Shown: positions 1-7,659 of the stretch, piece by piece
Layout of the letters: every line of letters begins with the position of its first letter
How positions within the stretch are numbered: position 1 is the stretch's first letter
Origin: Rhodococcus oryzae
Lineage (GTDB): Bacteria; Actinomycetota; Actinomycetes; Mycobacteriales; Mycobacteriaceae
Assembly (NCBI RefSeq): GCF_005049235.1
Contig: NZ_SUMD01000009.1
Span: 62,001 to 126,000, forward strand
DNA: 64,000 nt
Reading direction: 5' to 3'
Notes under the pieces: model-generated
Databases searched by the model: none
Told to the model about the DNA's origin: nothing
What the model saw: the letters and a program-made list of their open reading frames with translations, nothing else
Position numbers and translations under genes: made by a program

Positions 1-9
1 AGGAACCAA

Positions 10-624
10 GTGGTGCACCTGGCCATCTACGACACCCTCGCGGACTGGGAGACCGGTCACGCCATCGCGCACATCAACCAGCGCCAGTGGCAGCGCGAAC
101 CGGGCCGCTACTCGGTATCCACCGTCGGGCAGACCCTGGACCCGGTGACCACCAACGGCGGCGTGCGCATGATCCCGGACCTCGTGCTGGCCGATCTCGA
201 CCCCGAGGACAGTGCGATGCTGATCCTGCCCGGTGCCGACGCCTGGATCGGGGGCGACGCCTTGGCCCCGTTCGCGGCCAAGGCGCGCGCATTCCTCGAC
301 GCGGGCGTGCCGGTCGCGGCAATCTGTGGCGCGACCTACGGGCTCGCCGGCGAGGGTCTGCTCGACGACCGTGACCACACCAGCAACGTCGCGTACTTCC
401 TGGCCATGACCGGCTACGCGGGCGGTGGCCGGTACCGGGACGAGCCCGCGGTGACCGATCGGGATCTGATCACCGCGGGCGCGACGAACCCCGTCGAGTT
501 CGCCCGCGAGATCCTGGCTCGCCTCGATGTCTACACCCCGGAGGTGCTCGACGCCTGGTATCGGCTGTACGCGCGTTCGGACGCGAGCGCCTTCGAGGTG
601 TTGCAGGCGGCGAGCGCGCGATGA
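10..624 (+). CDS. DJ-1/PfpI family protein (type 1 glutamine amidotransferase-like)
   Basis: The 204-residue protein has the DJ-1/PfpI alpha/beta fold pattern. A hydrophobic strand ends in LILPGAD (about residues 71-77), and a nucleophile elbow, AAICGATYGLA, places Cys106 at the usual reactive position. Members act as cysteine-dependent chaperones, glyoxalases or hydrolases; the substrate cannot be told here. A GTG start at 10 follows AGGA at 1-4, and a second GTG at 13 is equally possible. Because the window begins at base 1, a start further upstream cannot be excluded. The stop overlaps the next start (ATGA), so the gene is translationally coupled to the MarR regulator behind it, a common pairing in actinobacteria. 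Confidence 0.85.
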   Translation: MVHLAIYDTLADWETGHAIAHINQRQWQREPGRYSVSTVGQTLDPVTTNGGVRMIPDLVLADLDPEDSAMLILPGADAWIGGDALAPFAAKARAFLDAGVPVAAICGATYGLAGEGLLDDRDHTSNVAYFLAMTGYAGGGRYRDEPAVTDRDLITAGATNPVEFAREILARLDVYTPEVLDAWYRLYARSDASAFEVLQAASAR

Positions 625-1067
625 CCGAGCCGAAGCCGTCGGCGCTGCTCGCCGGCGCCGCCCTGACCGCGTTCCGGCTCAACGGCCAGTTCCTGGCGGT
701 GGCGGAGCAGCTGGCCCGGCCCGCCGGTCTCACCGCCGCGTGGTGGCAGGTGCTCGGCGCGATCGTCGACGAACCACTGCCGGTCGCGGGCATCGCGCGG
801 GCCATGGGCATCACCCGGCAGAGCGTGCAGCGGATAGCTGACCTGATGGTGGACAAGGGATTCGCGGAGTACCTGCCGAATCCCGCCCACCGCCGGGCCA
901 AGCTGCTGCGGCTGACCGCCGAGGGTCGGGCGGCGATGCAGCGCATCACGCCCGACCAGCGCGCCTTCGCCGACCGGCTCGCGAATCAGCTGGGGGTCGA
1001 GGAATTCGGCCGTGCACTGGGGGCGCTGGAGCAGCTGTCGGCGGCCCTCGACGTGCTGGCGGACTGA
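621..1067 (+). CDS. MarR family transcriptional regulator
   Basis: This 148-residue protein has the winged-helix layout of MarR. An N-terminal dimer helix is followed by a helix-turn-helix around residues 50-75 (ARAMGITRQSVQRIADLM) and a wing with the NPAHRRAKLLRLT motif around 90-102. It overlaps the stop of the DJ-1/PfpI gene by four bases, so both are one operon, and it probably represses its own operon through an oxidant or small phenolic ligand. The ligand is not visible from sequence. Confidence 0.9.
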   Translation: MTEPKPSALLAGAALTAFRLNGQFLAVAEQLARPAGLTAAWWQVLGAIVDEPLPVAGIARAMGITRQSVQRIADLMVDKGFAEYLPNPAHRRAKLLRLTAEGRAAMQRITPDQRAFADRLANQLGVEEFGRALGALEQLSAALDVLAD

Positions 1068-1098
1068 CCCGCTGAGAGGGAGCCCGCTCCCGAATCCG

Positions 1099-1419
1099 TC
1101 AGCGGGGGACGTCGCCGGCGTTGCGCAGCACGGCACGGTTCGATGCGATATCCACGCGCACCAGCGGCGGCGCCCCGTCCGCGTCGTCCTCGCGATGCAT
1201 CAGGGACACCTGGCGCTGCTCGAACTCGTGATGCTTCGAGCCCTGGAACATCGCCGTGACCTGCTCGAAGCCGGTGGCAGACACGGTGCGGCTACCACCG
1301 CGGCGGGTCCACGGCAGGAAACGGCCGCCGGTGAGGCGATTGAACAGGGTCTCGGCGAACGCGGCCAGGACGAGCAGGCACACCAGCCCCGGAATCGTCA
1401 TCGCGAACAACATCCCCAT
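1099..1419 (-). CDS. Small membrane-anchored protein, DUF6191-like
   Basis: The protein has about 106 residues. An N-terminal transmembrane helix (roughly residues 5-25 after the ATG at 1419) is followed by a basic linker. A conserved-looking cytoplasmic tail carries GFEQVTAMFQGSKHHEFEQR and then a DGAPPLVRVD segment. This tail matches what I know as DUF6191, an actinobacterial family of unknown function. An upstream extension to 1494 exists but would overlap the divergent peptidase gene. ATG at 1419 or 1413 is preferred because the hydrophobic helix begins directly after it. Confidence 0.6.
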   Translation of the reverse strand: MGMLFAMTIPGLVCLLVLAAFAETLFNRLTGGRFLPWTRRGGSRTVSATGFEQVTAMFQGSKHHEFEQRQVSLMHREDDADGAPPLVRVDIASNRAVLRNAGDVPR

Positions 1420-1486
1420 GCGGTCCGAGTGTAGGCGCGATCTCGAGGATGTGGATCGGACGTCGGCGGTTCGGCATGCTGTTTCG

Positions 1487-2452
1487 GTGACCACGCGATA
1501 CCCGCCGATCGAGCCGAACGAATCGGGCCTGCTCGACGTGTCCGACGGGCATGTCCTCTACTGGGAGAGCGTCGGCGACCCCGGCGGGGTGCCGGTGCTG
1601 TTCCTGCACGGCGGTCCTGGCTCCGGCGCTGCCGCCGGTGCCCGACGGTATTTCGACCCGTCGCGGAGCCGGGCGGTGCTGTTCGATCAGCGTGGCTGCG
1701 GCCGCAGTCGCCCGCTCGCGGACGGACCGGACGCGGACCTCTCCTCGAATACCACCGCTCACCTGGTGGCGGACATCGAGCGACTGCGCGAACATCTGGG
1801 TATCGACCGGTGGATCGTGAGCGGGATCTCGTGGGGGGTGACGCTGGCACTGGCGTACGCGCAGCAGCACCCCGGCCGGGTGCCGGCGATGGTGCTCGGC
1901 GCGGTGACCGCAGGCACCCGCGTCGAGATCGACTGGATCACCCGCGCGATGGGGCGGGTATTCCCGCGGGAGTGGGAGCGATTCGTCGAGGGGGTGCCCG
2001 AGGCCGAGCGCGGCGGTGATCTCGCGGCGGCCTACGCGCGGCTGCTGTCCGACCCGGACGCGGCGGTTCGTGAGGAGGCGGCCAGGAAGTGGTGCGAGTG
2101 GGAGGACACGCACGTGTCCCTGGTGCCCGACTGGCAGCCGTGCCCGCGGTATTCGGATCCGTTGTTCCGCAGCATCTTCGCGCGTCTGGTGACGCATTAC
2201 TGGAGTCACGACTGCTTTGTCGAGGAGGGGCAGATCATGGCCTCGATGGACCGGATCGCAGCGATCCCGGCCGTTCTCGTGCACGGTCGCTACGACGTAT
2301 CCAGTCCGTTGGACACCGCGTGGCGGGTGACCCGGCTGTGGCCGGCGAGTCGTCTCGTCGTCGTCGACGATGCGGGCCACGGCGGCGGTGGCTTCGTCAC
2401 AGAGTTCACGGCAGGTGTCGACGCAATGCTTGCCCACGTTCTCAATCCCTAG
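1487..2452 (+). CDS. pip: Proline iminopeptidase (S33 family alpha/beta hydrolase)
   Basis: This 321-residue enzyme should release N-terminal proline from peptides. It has the oxyanion-hole motif HGGPGSG (about residues 41-47), the family hallmark FDQRGCGRS (66-74) and a nucleophile elbow GISWG with Ser115. Late in the chain come the Asp in HGRYDVSSP and the His in AGHGGGG. The reading frame is open further upstream, but that part has no protein character. The GTG at 1487 fits the normal N-terminus, where residues TTRYPPIEP resemble characterised iminopeptidases. The gene is divergent from the DUF6191-like gene. Confidence 0.88.
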   Translation: MTTRYPPIEPNESGLLDVSDGHVLYWESVGDPGGVPVLFLHGGPGSGAAAGARRYFDPSRSRAVLFDQRGCGRSRPLADGPDADLSSNTTAHLVADIERLREHLGIDRWIVSGISWGVTLALAYAQQHPGRVPAMVLGAVTAGTRVEIDWITRAMGRVFPREWERFVEGVPEAERGGDLAAAYARLLSDPDAAVREEAARKWCEWEDTHVSLVPDWQPCPRYSDPLFRSIFARLVTHYWSHDCFVEEGQIMASMDRIAAIPAVLVHGRYDVSSPLDTAWRVTRLWPASRLVVVDDAGHGGGGFVTEFTAGVDAMLAHVLNP

Positions 2453-2616
2453 CTGATAGCCTCCTGGGGTCGCCGAGAAGACGACCGTGACATACGCGAG
2501 GAGGTGAGACCCGTGAACGCTGTATCCACTGGGTGCTCCCCCTCTTCACGGTCGGGCGACTGAAGTAGACGTCGCCGGGAGCGCCTCCACAAGGCAATCC
2601 CGAAAGGCAACGACCT

Positions 2617-3366
2617 ATGCATTTCACTGCGGAGACATCGTCGAACGGTGTCGTCGAACGCAATTTCACCCTGGGTGACGTCACCGGCCTGCTCTGGTCG
2701 CCCGCATCCGGCTCCGAACCCGCGCCCCTGGTGCTGATGGCGCACGGCGGTGGCCAGCACAAGAGAGCTCCGGGAATCCTGGGCCGTGCGCAGCGCTTCG
2801 TGACGGCCTGCGGTTTCCACGTCGCCTCCCTCGACGCACCCGGACACGGTGACCGGCCCCGAACCGCGGCGGACGAGCAGCACATTGCCGTCTTGCGGCA
2901 GGCTCAGGCCGCGGGCGAGCCGCTCGGCCCGGTCGTCGTGGAGATCCACAAGGACCTCGCGGCGCGTGCCGTGCCGGAATGGCGGGCGACGCTGGACGCC
3001 CTCCAGGCGCTGCCGGAGATCGGCGCCGACGGCCCGGTCGGCTTCTGGGGCATCATGCAGGGCACCGGGATCGGGGTGCCGTTGACGGCGGTCGAGCCCA
3101 GGATCGCCGCGGCGGTCTTCGGCTGTCTCGGGCATGAATCGCTGACCGAGGCGGCGGCACAGATCACCGTCCCGATCGAATTCCTGCTCCAGTGGGACGA
3201 CGAGCACGTCGAACGTCAATCCGGTCTCGCGCTGTTCGACGCCTTCGCCTCGAAGGAGAAGTCGTTGCACGCCAACGCGGGCGGGCATGTCGACGTGCCC
3301 AGATTCGAGGTGGACAGCGCGACCCGCTTCTTCGCCCGTCACCTCGGTCAGGTCGGCTCGTTCTGA
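2617..3366 (+). CDS. Alpha/beta hydrolase-fold protein lacking the nucleophile serine
   Basis: The 249-residue protein has the fold and order of a dienelactone-hydrolase-like alpha/beta hydrolase. It shows an oxyanion-hole region HGGGQHKRAPG (about residues 44-54), DAPGHGDRPRT (73-83), an acid-loop Asp in LQWDDEH, and a late His in AGGHVDV. The nucleophile elbow, however, reads GFWGIMQGTGIG, so Met147 stands where Ser (GxSxG) is expected. The codon is ATG at 3055-3057. Catalysis by the usual route is therefore unlikely, and a binding or pseudoenzyme role is possible. ATG at 2617 follows CCCGAAAGG. Confidence 0.75.
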   Translation: MHFTAETSSNGVVERNFTLGDVTGLLWSPASGSEPAPLVLMAHGGGQHKRAPGILGRAQRFVTACGFHVASLDAPGHGDRPRTAADEQHIAVLRQAQAAGEPLGPVVVEIHKDLAARAVPEWRATLDALQALPEIGADGPVGFWGIMQGTGIGVPLTAVEPRIAAAVFGCLGHESLTEAAAQITVPIEFLLQWDDEHVERQSGLALFDAFASKEKSLHANAGGHVDVPRFEVDSATRFFARHLGQVGSF

Positions 3367-3497
3367 ATCCCTGGGGTGGGTACCCGAATGAGCAGTGTTT
3401 GCCCGGATTTCGCCCCGGGATTCGGCCGCTTAGGTATAAATGGGTCGTCCCTCGAGTCGGTCGAGGCGGCAGATCCCAACGGTGAGAAGGAGTCTCG

Positions 3498-3581
3498 ATG
3501 CTGGTGTTCGACCCCGTCATCTCGTTGTTCAACGAGATCGCCAGTGCGCTCGGTTCTAGCGACTCGGTGATCGAGACCTAG
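3498..3581 (+). CDS. Small ORF of 27 codons with its own RBS and terminator
   Basis: ATG at 3498 follows a strong ribosome binding site, GAGAAGGAG, and the ORF runs to TAG at 3579-3581. The peptide begins MLVFDPVISLFNEIASALG and ends in an acidic tail. It is amphipathic, with hydrophobic residues spaced every three to four positions. A 15-bp perfect hairpin begins 10 bases after the stop. I do not recognise the peptide. RBS, short ORF and terminator together argue for a real small gene, and an AT-rich TATAAA at 3435-3440 may be its -10 box. Confidence 0.5.
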   Translation: MLVFDPVISLFNEIASALGSSDSVIET

Positions 3582-3591
3582 GAACCCTCCA

Positions 3592-3631
3592 GAAACGGTG
3601 GGTCGAGTCACGGGATTCGACCCACCGTTTC
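3592..3631. terminator. Hairpin terminator, 15-bp perfect stem
   Basis: The arms at 3592-3606 and 3617-3631 are perfectly complementary, with a 10-base loop. It lies between the plus-strand small ORF (stop 3581) and the minus-strand hydrolase gene (stop 3671), so it can serve both directions. Confidence 0.8.
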
Positions 3632-3670
3632 CGTGTTCGGGGGTGTCCGCTGTCGCGTCGCGCCGAGAGT

Positions 3671-4477
3671 TCAGATGTCGAAGTACGTGCCGGGCACCGG
3701 CGTGTGCAGGCGTGCGTCGAGTCCGGCCGACCCGAAAGCCGCCGTGAACCGGTCCGCGCCCTCGGTGAAATGCGCCCAGCCGTCGGTGTGCACTGGGATG
3801 ACGACGGACGGTTCGAGGATTCGGGCCACCTCGACCGCTTCCGCCGATGTCAGGGTGACCGGCACCGGGAAGCGGCCGGGATCCGCGGCCCCGGCGAAGA
3901 GGACGGCGATGTCGACGGGCCCGAGCCGTTCCCCGATCTCGCGGGTCAGCTCGACCGACGCATTGTCCCCCGAGATGTAGATGGTGGGAATTCCCTTGGC
4001 GCTGAGCACAAACCCGGTGACGGTGCCGGTGATCGGCTCGCATCCGGCGGGGCCGTGCAGTGCCGGGACCGCCGTGACGGTGAGCTCGCGGCCGTCCGGG
4101 GTGGCGATCGTCGTGTGGTCCCACGGCGCGAGTCCGGTCACCCCAGCGAGTCTCCCGGCCGCCTCCGGCGTGGAGAGGACCGTCTCGACCCGCCCCAGCA
4201 GTCGGCGGCCCGCGTCGTCGAGATTGTCCGCGTGCTGATCGTGCGAGAGGAGCACGAGGTCGATGGGGCCGAGCGCCTCCGCGGGGAGCGCGGGCGGGGT
4301 CAGCTTGGTCAGGGTGACGCCGCCCTCGTAGCTGCCCGGCTCGTCGAACGTGGGATCGGTGAGGATGCTCAGGCCGGCCACCTTCAGGTGCAGGGTGGGG
4401 CCACCCACGAGGACCGCCCGAACGCCCTGCGCCGCTGTGGAACCGGTCGATGTCGTGCTTGCTGTTGTCGAGGTCAT
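3671..4477 (-). CDS. MBL-fold metal-dependent hydrolase, UlaG-like
   Basis: The 268-residue protein has the metallo-beta-lactamase fold of the UlaG/L-ascorbate-6-phosphate lactonase-like group. The metal motif LSHDQHADNLD (about residues 78-88) supplies His/Asp ligands. Further ligand regions are VPALHGPAG (about 136-144), the Asp in YISGDNAS and the His in VIPVHTDGWAHF near the C-terminus. The true substrate is unknown. It diverges from a GlxA-family activator across a 70-bp gap, so that regulator is the likely controller. Confidence 0.85.
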   Translation of the reverse strand: MTSTTASTTSTGSTAAQGVRAVLVGGPTLHLKVAGLSILTDPTFDEPGSYEGGVTLTKLTPPALPAEALGPIDLVLLSHDQHADNLDDAGRRLLGRVETVLSTPEAAGRLAGVTGLAPWDHTTIATPDGRELTVTAVPALHGPAGCEPITGTVTGFVLSAKGIPTIYISGDNASVELTREIGERLGPVDIAVLFAGAADPGRFPVPVTLTSAEAVEVARILEPSVVIPVHTDGWAHFTEGADRFTAAFGSAGLDARLHTPVPGTYFDI

Positions 4478-4547
4478 GCCCCAAGCATCGGCCGATCGCC
4501 CCGTCGCGACCAGTGGCCCTCAGGACATGTTCCGCTAAGATCGGGCC

Positions 4548-5498
4548 ATGGTCAGTTCGGTCGCGGTGATTGCCTTTCCCGACATCAGCCCGTTCCACCT
4601 CTCGGTCCCGTCGCTGGTATTCGGGCACTCGGAGAACCGCGGCACGGCGCCCCGCTACCGGGTCACGATCTGCGCCGAGGATCCGGGGATCCTGCCCACC
4701 AACGCCGGCTACGACATCGCGGTGCGGAGTTCCCTCGACGCGCTGGTCGAGGCGGACACGGTGGTGGTCCCGAGCTGGGTGCAGGCCCGTCGGCCGTCGG
4801 ATGCGCTGCTCGAGGCGATCCGGCGGGCACACGGACGCGGGGCGCGCATCGTCGGACTGTGCCTGGGCGCCTTTCCGATTGCCGATTCCGGGATCCTCGA
4901 CGGGCGCGAGGCGGCTACCCACTGGCATGCCGCGGAGGACCTCGCGCGTCGGCATCCGCAGGTGGCCGTCCGATCGGACGTGCTGTGGTCCGATCTCGGC
5001 GACGTGGTGACCTCGGCCGGTACGGCCGCGGCGCTCGACTGCTGCCTGCATCTGGTCCGATCGGACCACGGGGTCTCCGCCGCGACCGCGCTCGCCCGCC
5101 GACTGGTGCTGGCGCCCCACCGCAGCGGCACCCAGGCACAGTTCATCCCGGTCCCCGTGCGCGAGCAGGACGGTGAGGACGAGATCGAGCGGGCGATGGC
5201 GTGGGCCCGGATGAACCTGTCCGAGCCCGTCGACCTCGACCACTGGTCGCGCACGGTGCTGATGACCAGGCGCACCTTCACCCGGCGGTTTCGCGAGCGC
5301 ACAGGGTCGAGCCCGCAGCAGTGGCTGCTCGTGCAGCGGCTGGATCGGGCCCGGCTGCTGCTGGAAACGACGGAGCTCGGAGTCGACGCGGTGGCAGGCG
5401 AGTCGGGCTTCGGGTCACCGGCGTCGCTGCGGCTGCACTTCGGGCGCGCATTCGGCATCAGCCCGTCGGCGCATCGCGACCTGTTCTCAACCGCGTGA
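4548..5498 (+). CDS. GlxA-type transcriptional regulator (DJ-1 domain plus AraC HTH)
   Basis: This 316-residue regulator has two domains. Residues 1-175 form a DJ-1/PfpI-like sensor with Cys in the GLCLGAFPIADSG elbow. Residues 215-315 form an AraC double helix-turn-helix ending in ESGFGSPASLRLHFGRAFG. This architecture is known from GlxA/FtrA regulators that sense small metabolites and activate a neighbouring enzyme gene. The divergent MBL hydrolase is the obvious target. Confidence 0.9.
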   Translation: MVSSVAVIAFPDISPFHLSVPSLVFGHSENRGTAPRYRVTICAEDPGILPTNAGYDIAVRSSLDALVEADTVVVPSWVQARRPSDALLEAIRRAHGRGARIVGLCLGAFPIADSGILDGREAATHWHAAEDLARRHPQVAVRSDVLWSDLGDVVTSAGTAAALDCCLHLVRSDHGVSAATALARRLVLAPHRSGTQAQFIPVPVREQDGEDEIERAMAWARMNLSEPVDLDHWSRTVLMTRRTFTRRFRERTGSSPQQWLLVQRLDRARLLLETTELGVDAVAGESGFGSPASLRLHFGRAFGISPSAHRDLFSTA

Positions 5499-5570
5499 CC
5501 GGGCAGGCTTGCTGAGGGCCGGGGGTAGAAATCGCGACAGAATCCGCGTTGCGGTGGCAACGTGGCCCCA

Positions 5571-5880
5571 ATGAGGGCATTCCGATTCTCGTACAACGTC
5601 TTCGGACTCGGCGCCGGTCACATGAAGTGGGAGTTCGACGAGGCCGGCATCGCGCCGGGGAGCGGGCCGACCGGACCGAGTGGCAGGCCCTGATCCAGGC
5701 GGTCGAGGTGACCGACGACCGCCCCGCCGCCGCTGCGCGGCTGGCCGAGCAGTACGGCGGGCTGATGAGTCCGCTTCACCTACGTCACGGTGCACGGTCC
5801 GTACATGGAGGCGTTCGCGCCGGTCATCGAGCGTGTGTGCGCTCGGCGGTTGACGGCCTTTCGCCGCCATCAACGGTCGG
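5571..5880 (+). pseudogene. Remnant of a luciferase-like F420-dependent oxidoreductase
   Basis: An ATG at 5571 begins MRAFRFSYNVFGLGAG, typical of the N-terminus of luciferase-like F420-dependent enzymes. That frame stops at 5691-5693. Further on, in a different frame, bases 5773-5840 encode RFTYVTVHGPYMEAFAPVIE, which looks like the C-terminal strand and helix of the same family. The roughly 250 residues expected between them are missing and at least two frames are used, so this is an internally deleted, frameshifted relic. The identification rests on motif memory only. Confidence 0.45.
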
Positions 5881-5951
5881 CCGCGCGTGTAGCGTTCCGG
5901 GTATCCCGCTCCGATACCCGGGGCGGGCGGTCGGAGGTCAAGGGGACGACG

Positions 5952-6962
5952 GTGGACCGGGCGCGAGAACGACGGCCGACCAGCGCAGACGTCGCGCGCC
6001 ACTCCGGGGTGTCGAGGGCCACCGTGTCCTACGTGCTCAACGGTCGCGACGATCACCCGATCAGCGAGCAGACGAAGCGACGCGTGCTGGCGAGCGTCGA
6101 CGCCCTCGGGTACACGCCGAACCTCACGGCGAGCGCCCTGCGCGCCGGGCGCAGCAACATCGTGCTGATGCCGATGCCCGACATCCCGCTCGGGTTCGCG
6201 GTCGACGCGATCCTGCAGGGGCTCGATCGGGGCCTGTCGGAGCGGGGGCTCCGGTTCCTTCTGCACGGCGACCGCAATTCGGGCGGCGTGACCGGCGCCC
6301 GCGCGTGGGCGCAGCTCCGCCCGGCAGCGGTCTTCACCGACACCTCGCGTTGCGACGCCGAGGCGGCGGCGCTGCTGCGCAGGGCCGGGGTTCGGGCCGT
6401 GCTCCTGGCCGGACCCGAGGTGGTCCCGTACGCGCCGACCGCGCGGTTCCAATTCGATTCGCTGGCCGACTGTGCGGCAAGGTATCTCGCGGGCCGACGC
6501 GGCCATCGACGACTCGCGTGCCTGGTGCCGGGGGCCGAACTCGCCGAGCTCGGGGCGCGCCGGTTCGGGGTGTTCGTGTCGGCGGCCGGGCAGGAAGGGG
6601 CCGCGGTCGAACGGGTCGACTGCGCCCTGTCGATCGACAGCCTGCTCCCAGCAGTTTCGGCCTGGCGCGATCCAGGACGGCGCCCGGACGCGGTGTACGC
6701 GTACGACGACGAGTTCGCATTGGTGCTGATCCAGGCCCTGCGGGAGGTGGGGCTGGAAGTGCCCCACGACATCGTCGTCGTCGGCTCCGACAACCTGCCG
6801 CTCGGCGCGATTCTGCGACCGCATCTGACGACGACCTGTGTCGACCTGCCGGCTATCGCTTCGGGCCTGGCGGAGTCGATTCACCGTCTGGTCGACGGGC
6901 GCCCCTTCGAACCGCTCGGCGACCTGTTCGCCCCGCGGGTGGTGGTTCGGCAGTCGGCCTGA
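5952..6962 (+). CDS. LacI family transcriptional regulator
   Basis: The 336-residue regulator has the LacI helix-turn-helix near its N-terminus (SADVARHSGVSRATVSYVLN, about residues 11-30) and a hinge helix region NLTASALRAGRSNIV around 56-70. A periplasmic-binding-protein-like sensor ends in VVVGSDNLPLG and the usual LTTTCVDLP segment. The GTG at 5952 after AGGGGACG puts the HTH at the normal distance from the start. The frame is open upstream only because it runs through the oxidoreductase relic. The inducer is unknown, and neighbours suggest no sugar pathway. Confidence 0.88.
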   Translation: MDRARERRPTSADVARHSGVSRATVSYVLNGRDDHPISEQTKRRVLASVDALGYTPNLTASALRAGRSNIVLMPMPDIPLGFAVDAILQGLDRGLSERGLRFLLHGDRNSGGVTGARAWAQLRPAAVFTDTSRCDAEAAALLRRAGVRAVLLAGPEVVPYAPTARFQFDSLADCAARYLAGRRGHRRLACLVPGAELAELGARRFGVFVSAAGQEGAAVERVDCALSIDSLLPAVSAWRDPGRRPDAVYAYDDEFALVLIQALREVGLEVPHDIVVVGSDNLPLGAILRPHLTTTCVDLPAIASGLAESIHRLVDGRPFEPLGDLFAPRVVVRQSA

Positions 6963-6966
6963 CGGC

Positions 6967-7434
6967 TCACCGCGGGGTGATGACGGCCCGGTCCCCGGTC
7001 TCCGCGCGGACGGCGATGACCCGGCTCGTCAACGCCCAGCCGGTGTCGGTCCGGGTCCACGAATCGTCGTAGTCGCCGAGGCATTCGTAGACCGCGCCCT
7101 CGTTCGTGCCCGCGCCGACGTGGAACGCGCGGAAGTACGACCGAGTCCGGGCGGTGTCCCCGTCCAGCTGCACCTGCACGTTGCCCATGAGGTGTTGCGT
7201 CGGACCGCATACGTCCAGGTGGGACCGGACCACGGCGAGAACCGCGTCGGCGCCCTCGACGAAGTAGGCGCGGGCGTCCTCGGTCATCGCCGACCGGAGC
7301 CCGGGCCAGTCCTTGGCGTCGAGTCGGGCTTGGAACCGGTGCAGGCTGTCGACCACCGCCAGGTGATCGAGTAGCTGCCCGAAGTCGGCGGGCGGGGTCG
7401 ATCGGAACGTCGAATCTGGCCCGTCGGTTCGCAC
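6967..7434 (-). CDS. SnoaL-like / NTF2-fold protein
   Basis: This is a 155-residue protein of the nuclear-transport-factor-2/SnoaL-like superfamily, a small cone-shaped alpha+beta fold. It contains the typical LAVVDSLHRFQARLDAKDW start, the TEDARAYF strand, and the late Trp/Arg-rich strands DYDDSWTRTDTGW and LTSRVIAVRAE. Such proteins act as isomerases, cyclases or dehydratase-like enzymes in aromatic or steroid metabolism, and no catalytic residue can be named with certainty. GTG at 7434 follows GGGAAGG. The gene is divergent from the flavin oxidoreductase at 7660. Confidence 0.72.
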   Translation of the reverse strand: MRTDGPDSTFRSTPPADFGQLLDHLAVVDSLHRFQARLDAKDWPGLRSAMTEDARAYFVEGADAVLAVVRSHLDVCGPTQHLMGNVQVQLDGDTARTRSYFRAFHVGAGTNEGAVYECLGDYDDSWTRTDTGWALTSRVIAVRAETGDRAVITPR

Positions 7435-7485
7435 AGCTGCGCCGCCCTTCCCTGGTTGATGGTCATGTTTCCCCTGGCCCAGCGG

Positions 7486-7499
7486 GTGACACGTGTAAC
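7486..7499. promoter_or_regulatory. Near-palindromic site in the SnoaL/OYE divergent region
   Basis: Between the SnoaL-like gene and the flavin oxidoreductase, an 8-bp palindrome ACACGTGT at 7489-7496 is flanked by GTG and AAC. This could be a regulator binding site. The remainder of the 225-bp gap shows nothing else I can support. Confidence 0.25.
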
Positions 7500-7659
7500 A
7501 CTCTATGTGCCCGCCCCCCGGTGCCACGGGGTTTCCCGCTGAGTGAGACGGGTCACATCGGGTCCGGGTGTTCGGCCGCAATCTGGTGCACGCAACTGAC
7601 CTCGACGGCCGGCTCAGTCGTCTGCGCCGCGGTCCACCCGAACACATTGGAGGACTCCC

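Noticed and set aside
3397-3422. SigB/SigF-type promoter GTTT-N16-GGGATT before the 27-codon ORF
   Set aside because: The -10 half deviates from GGGTAT, and spacing to the ORF is long; not convincing enough to list.
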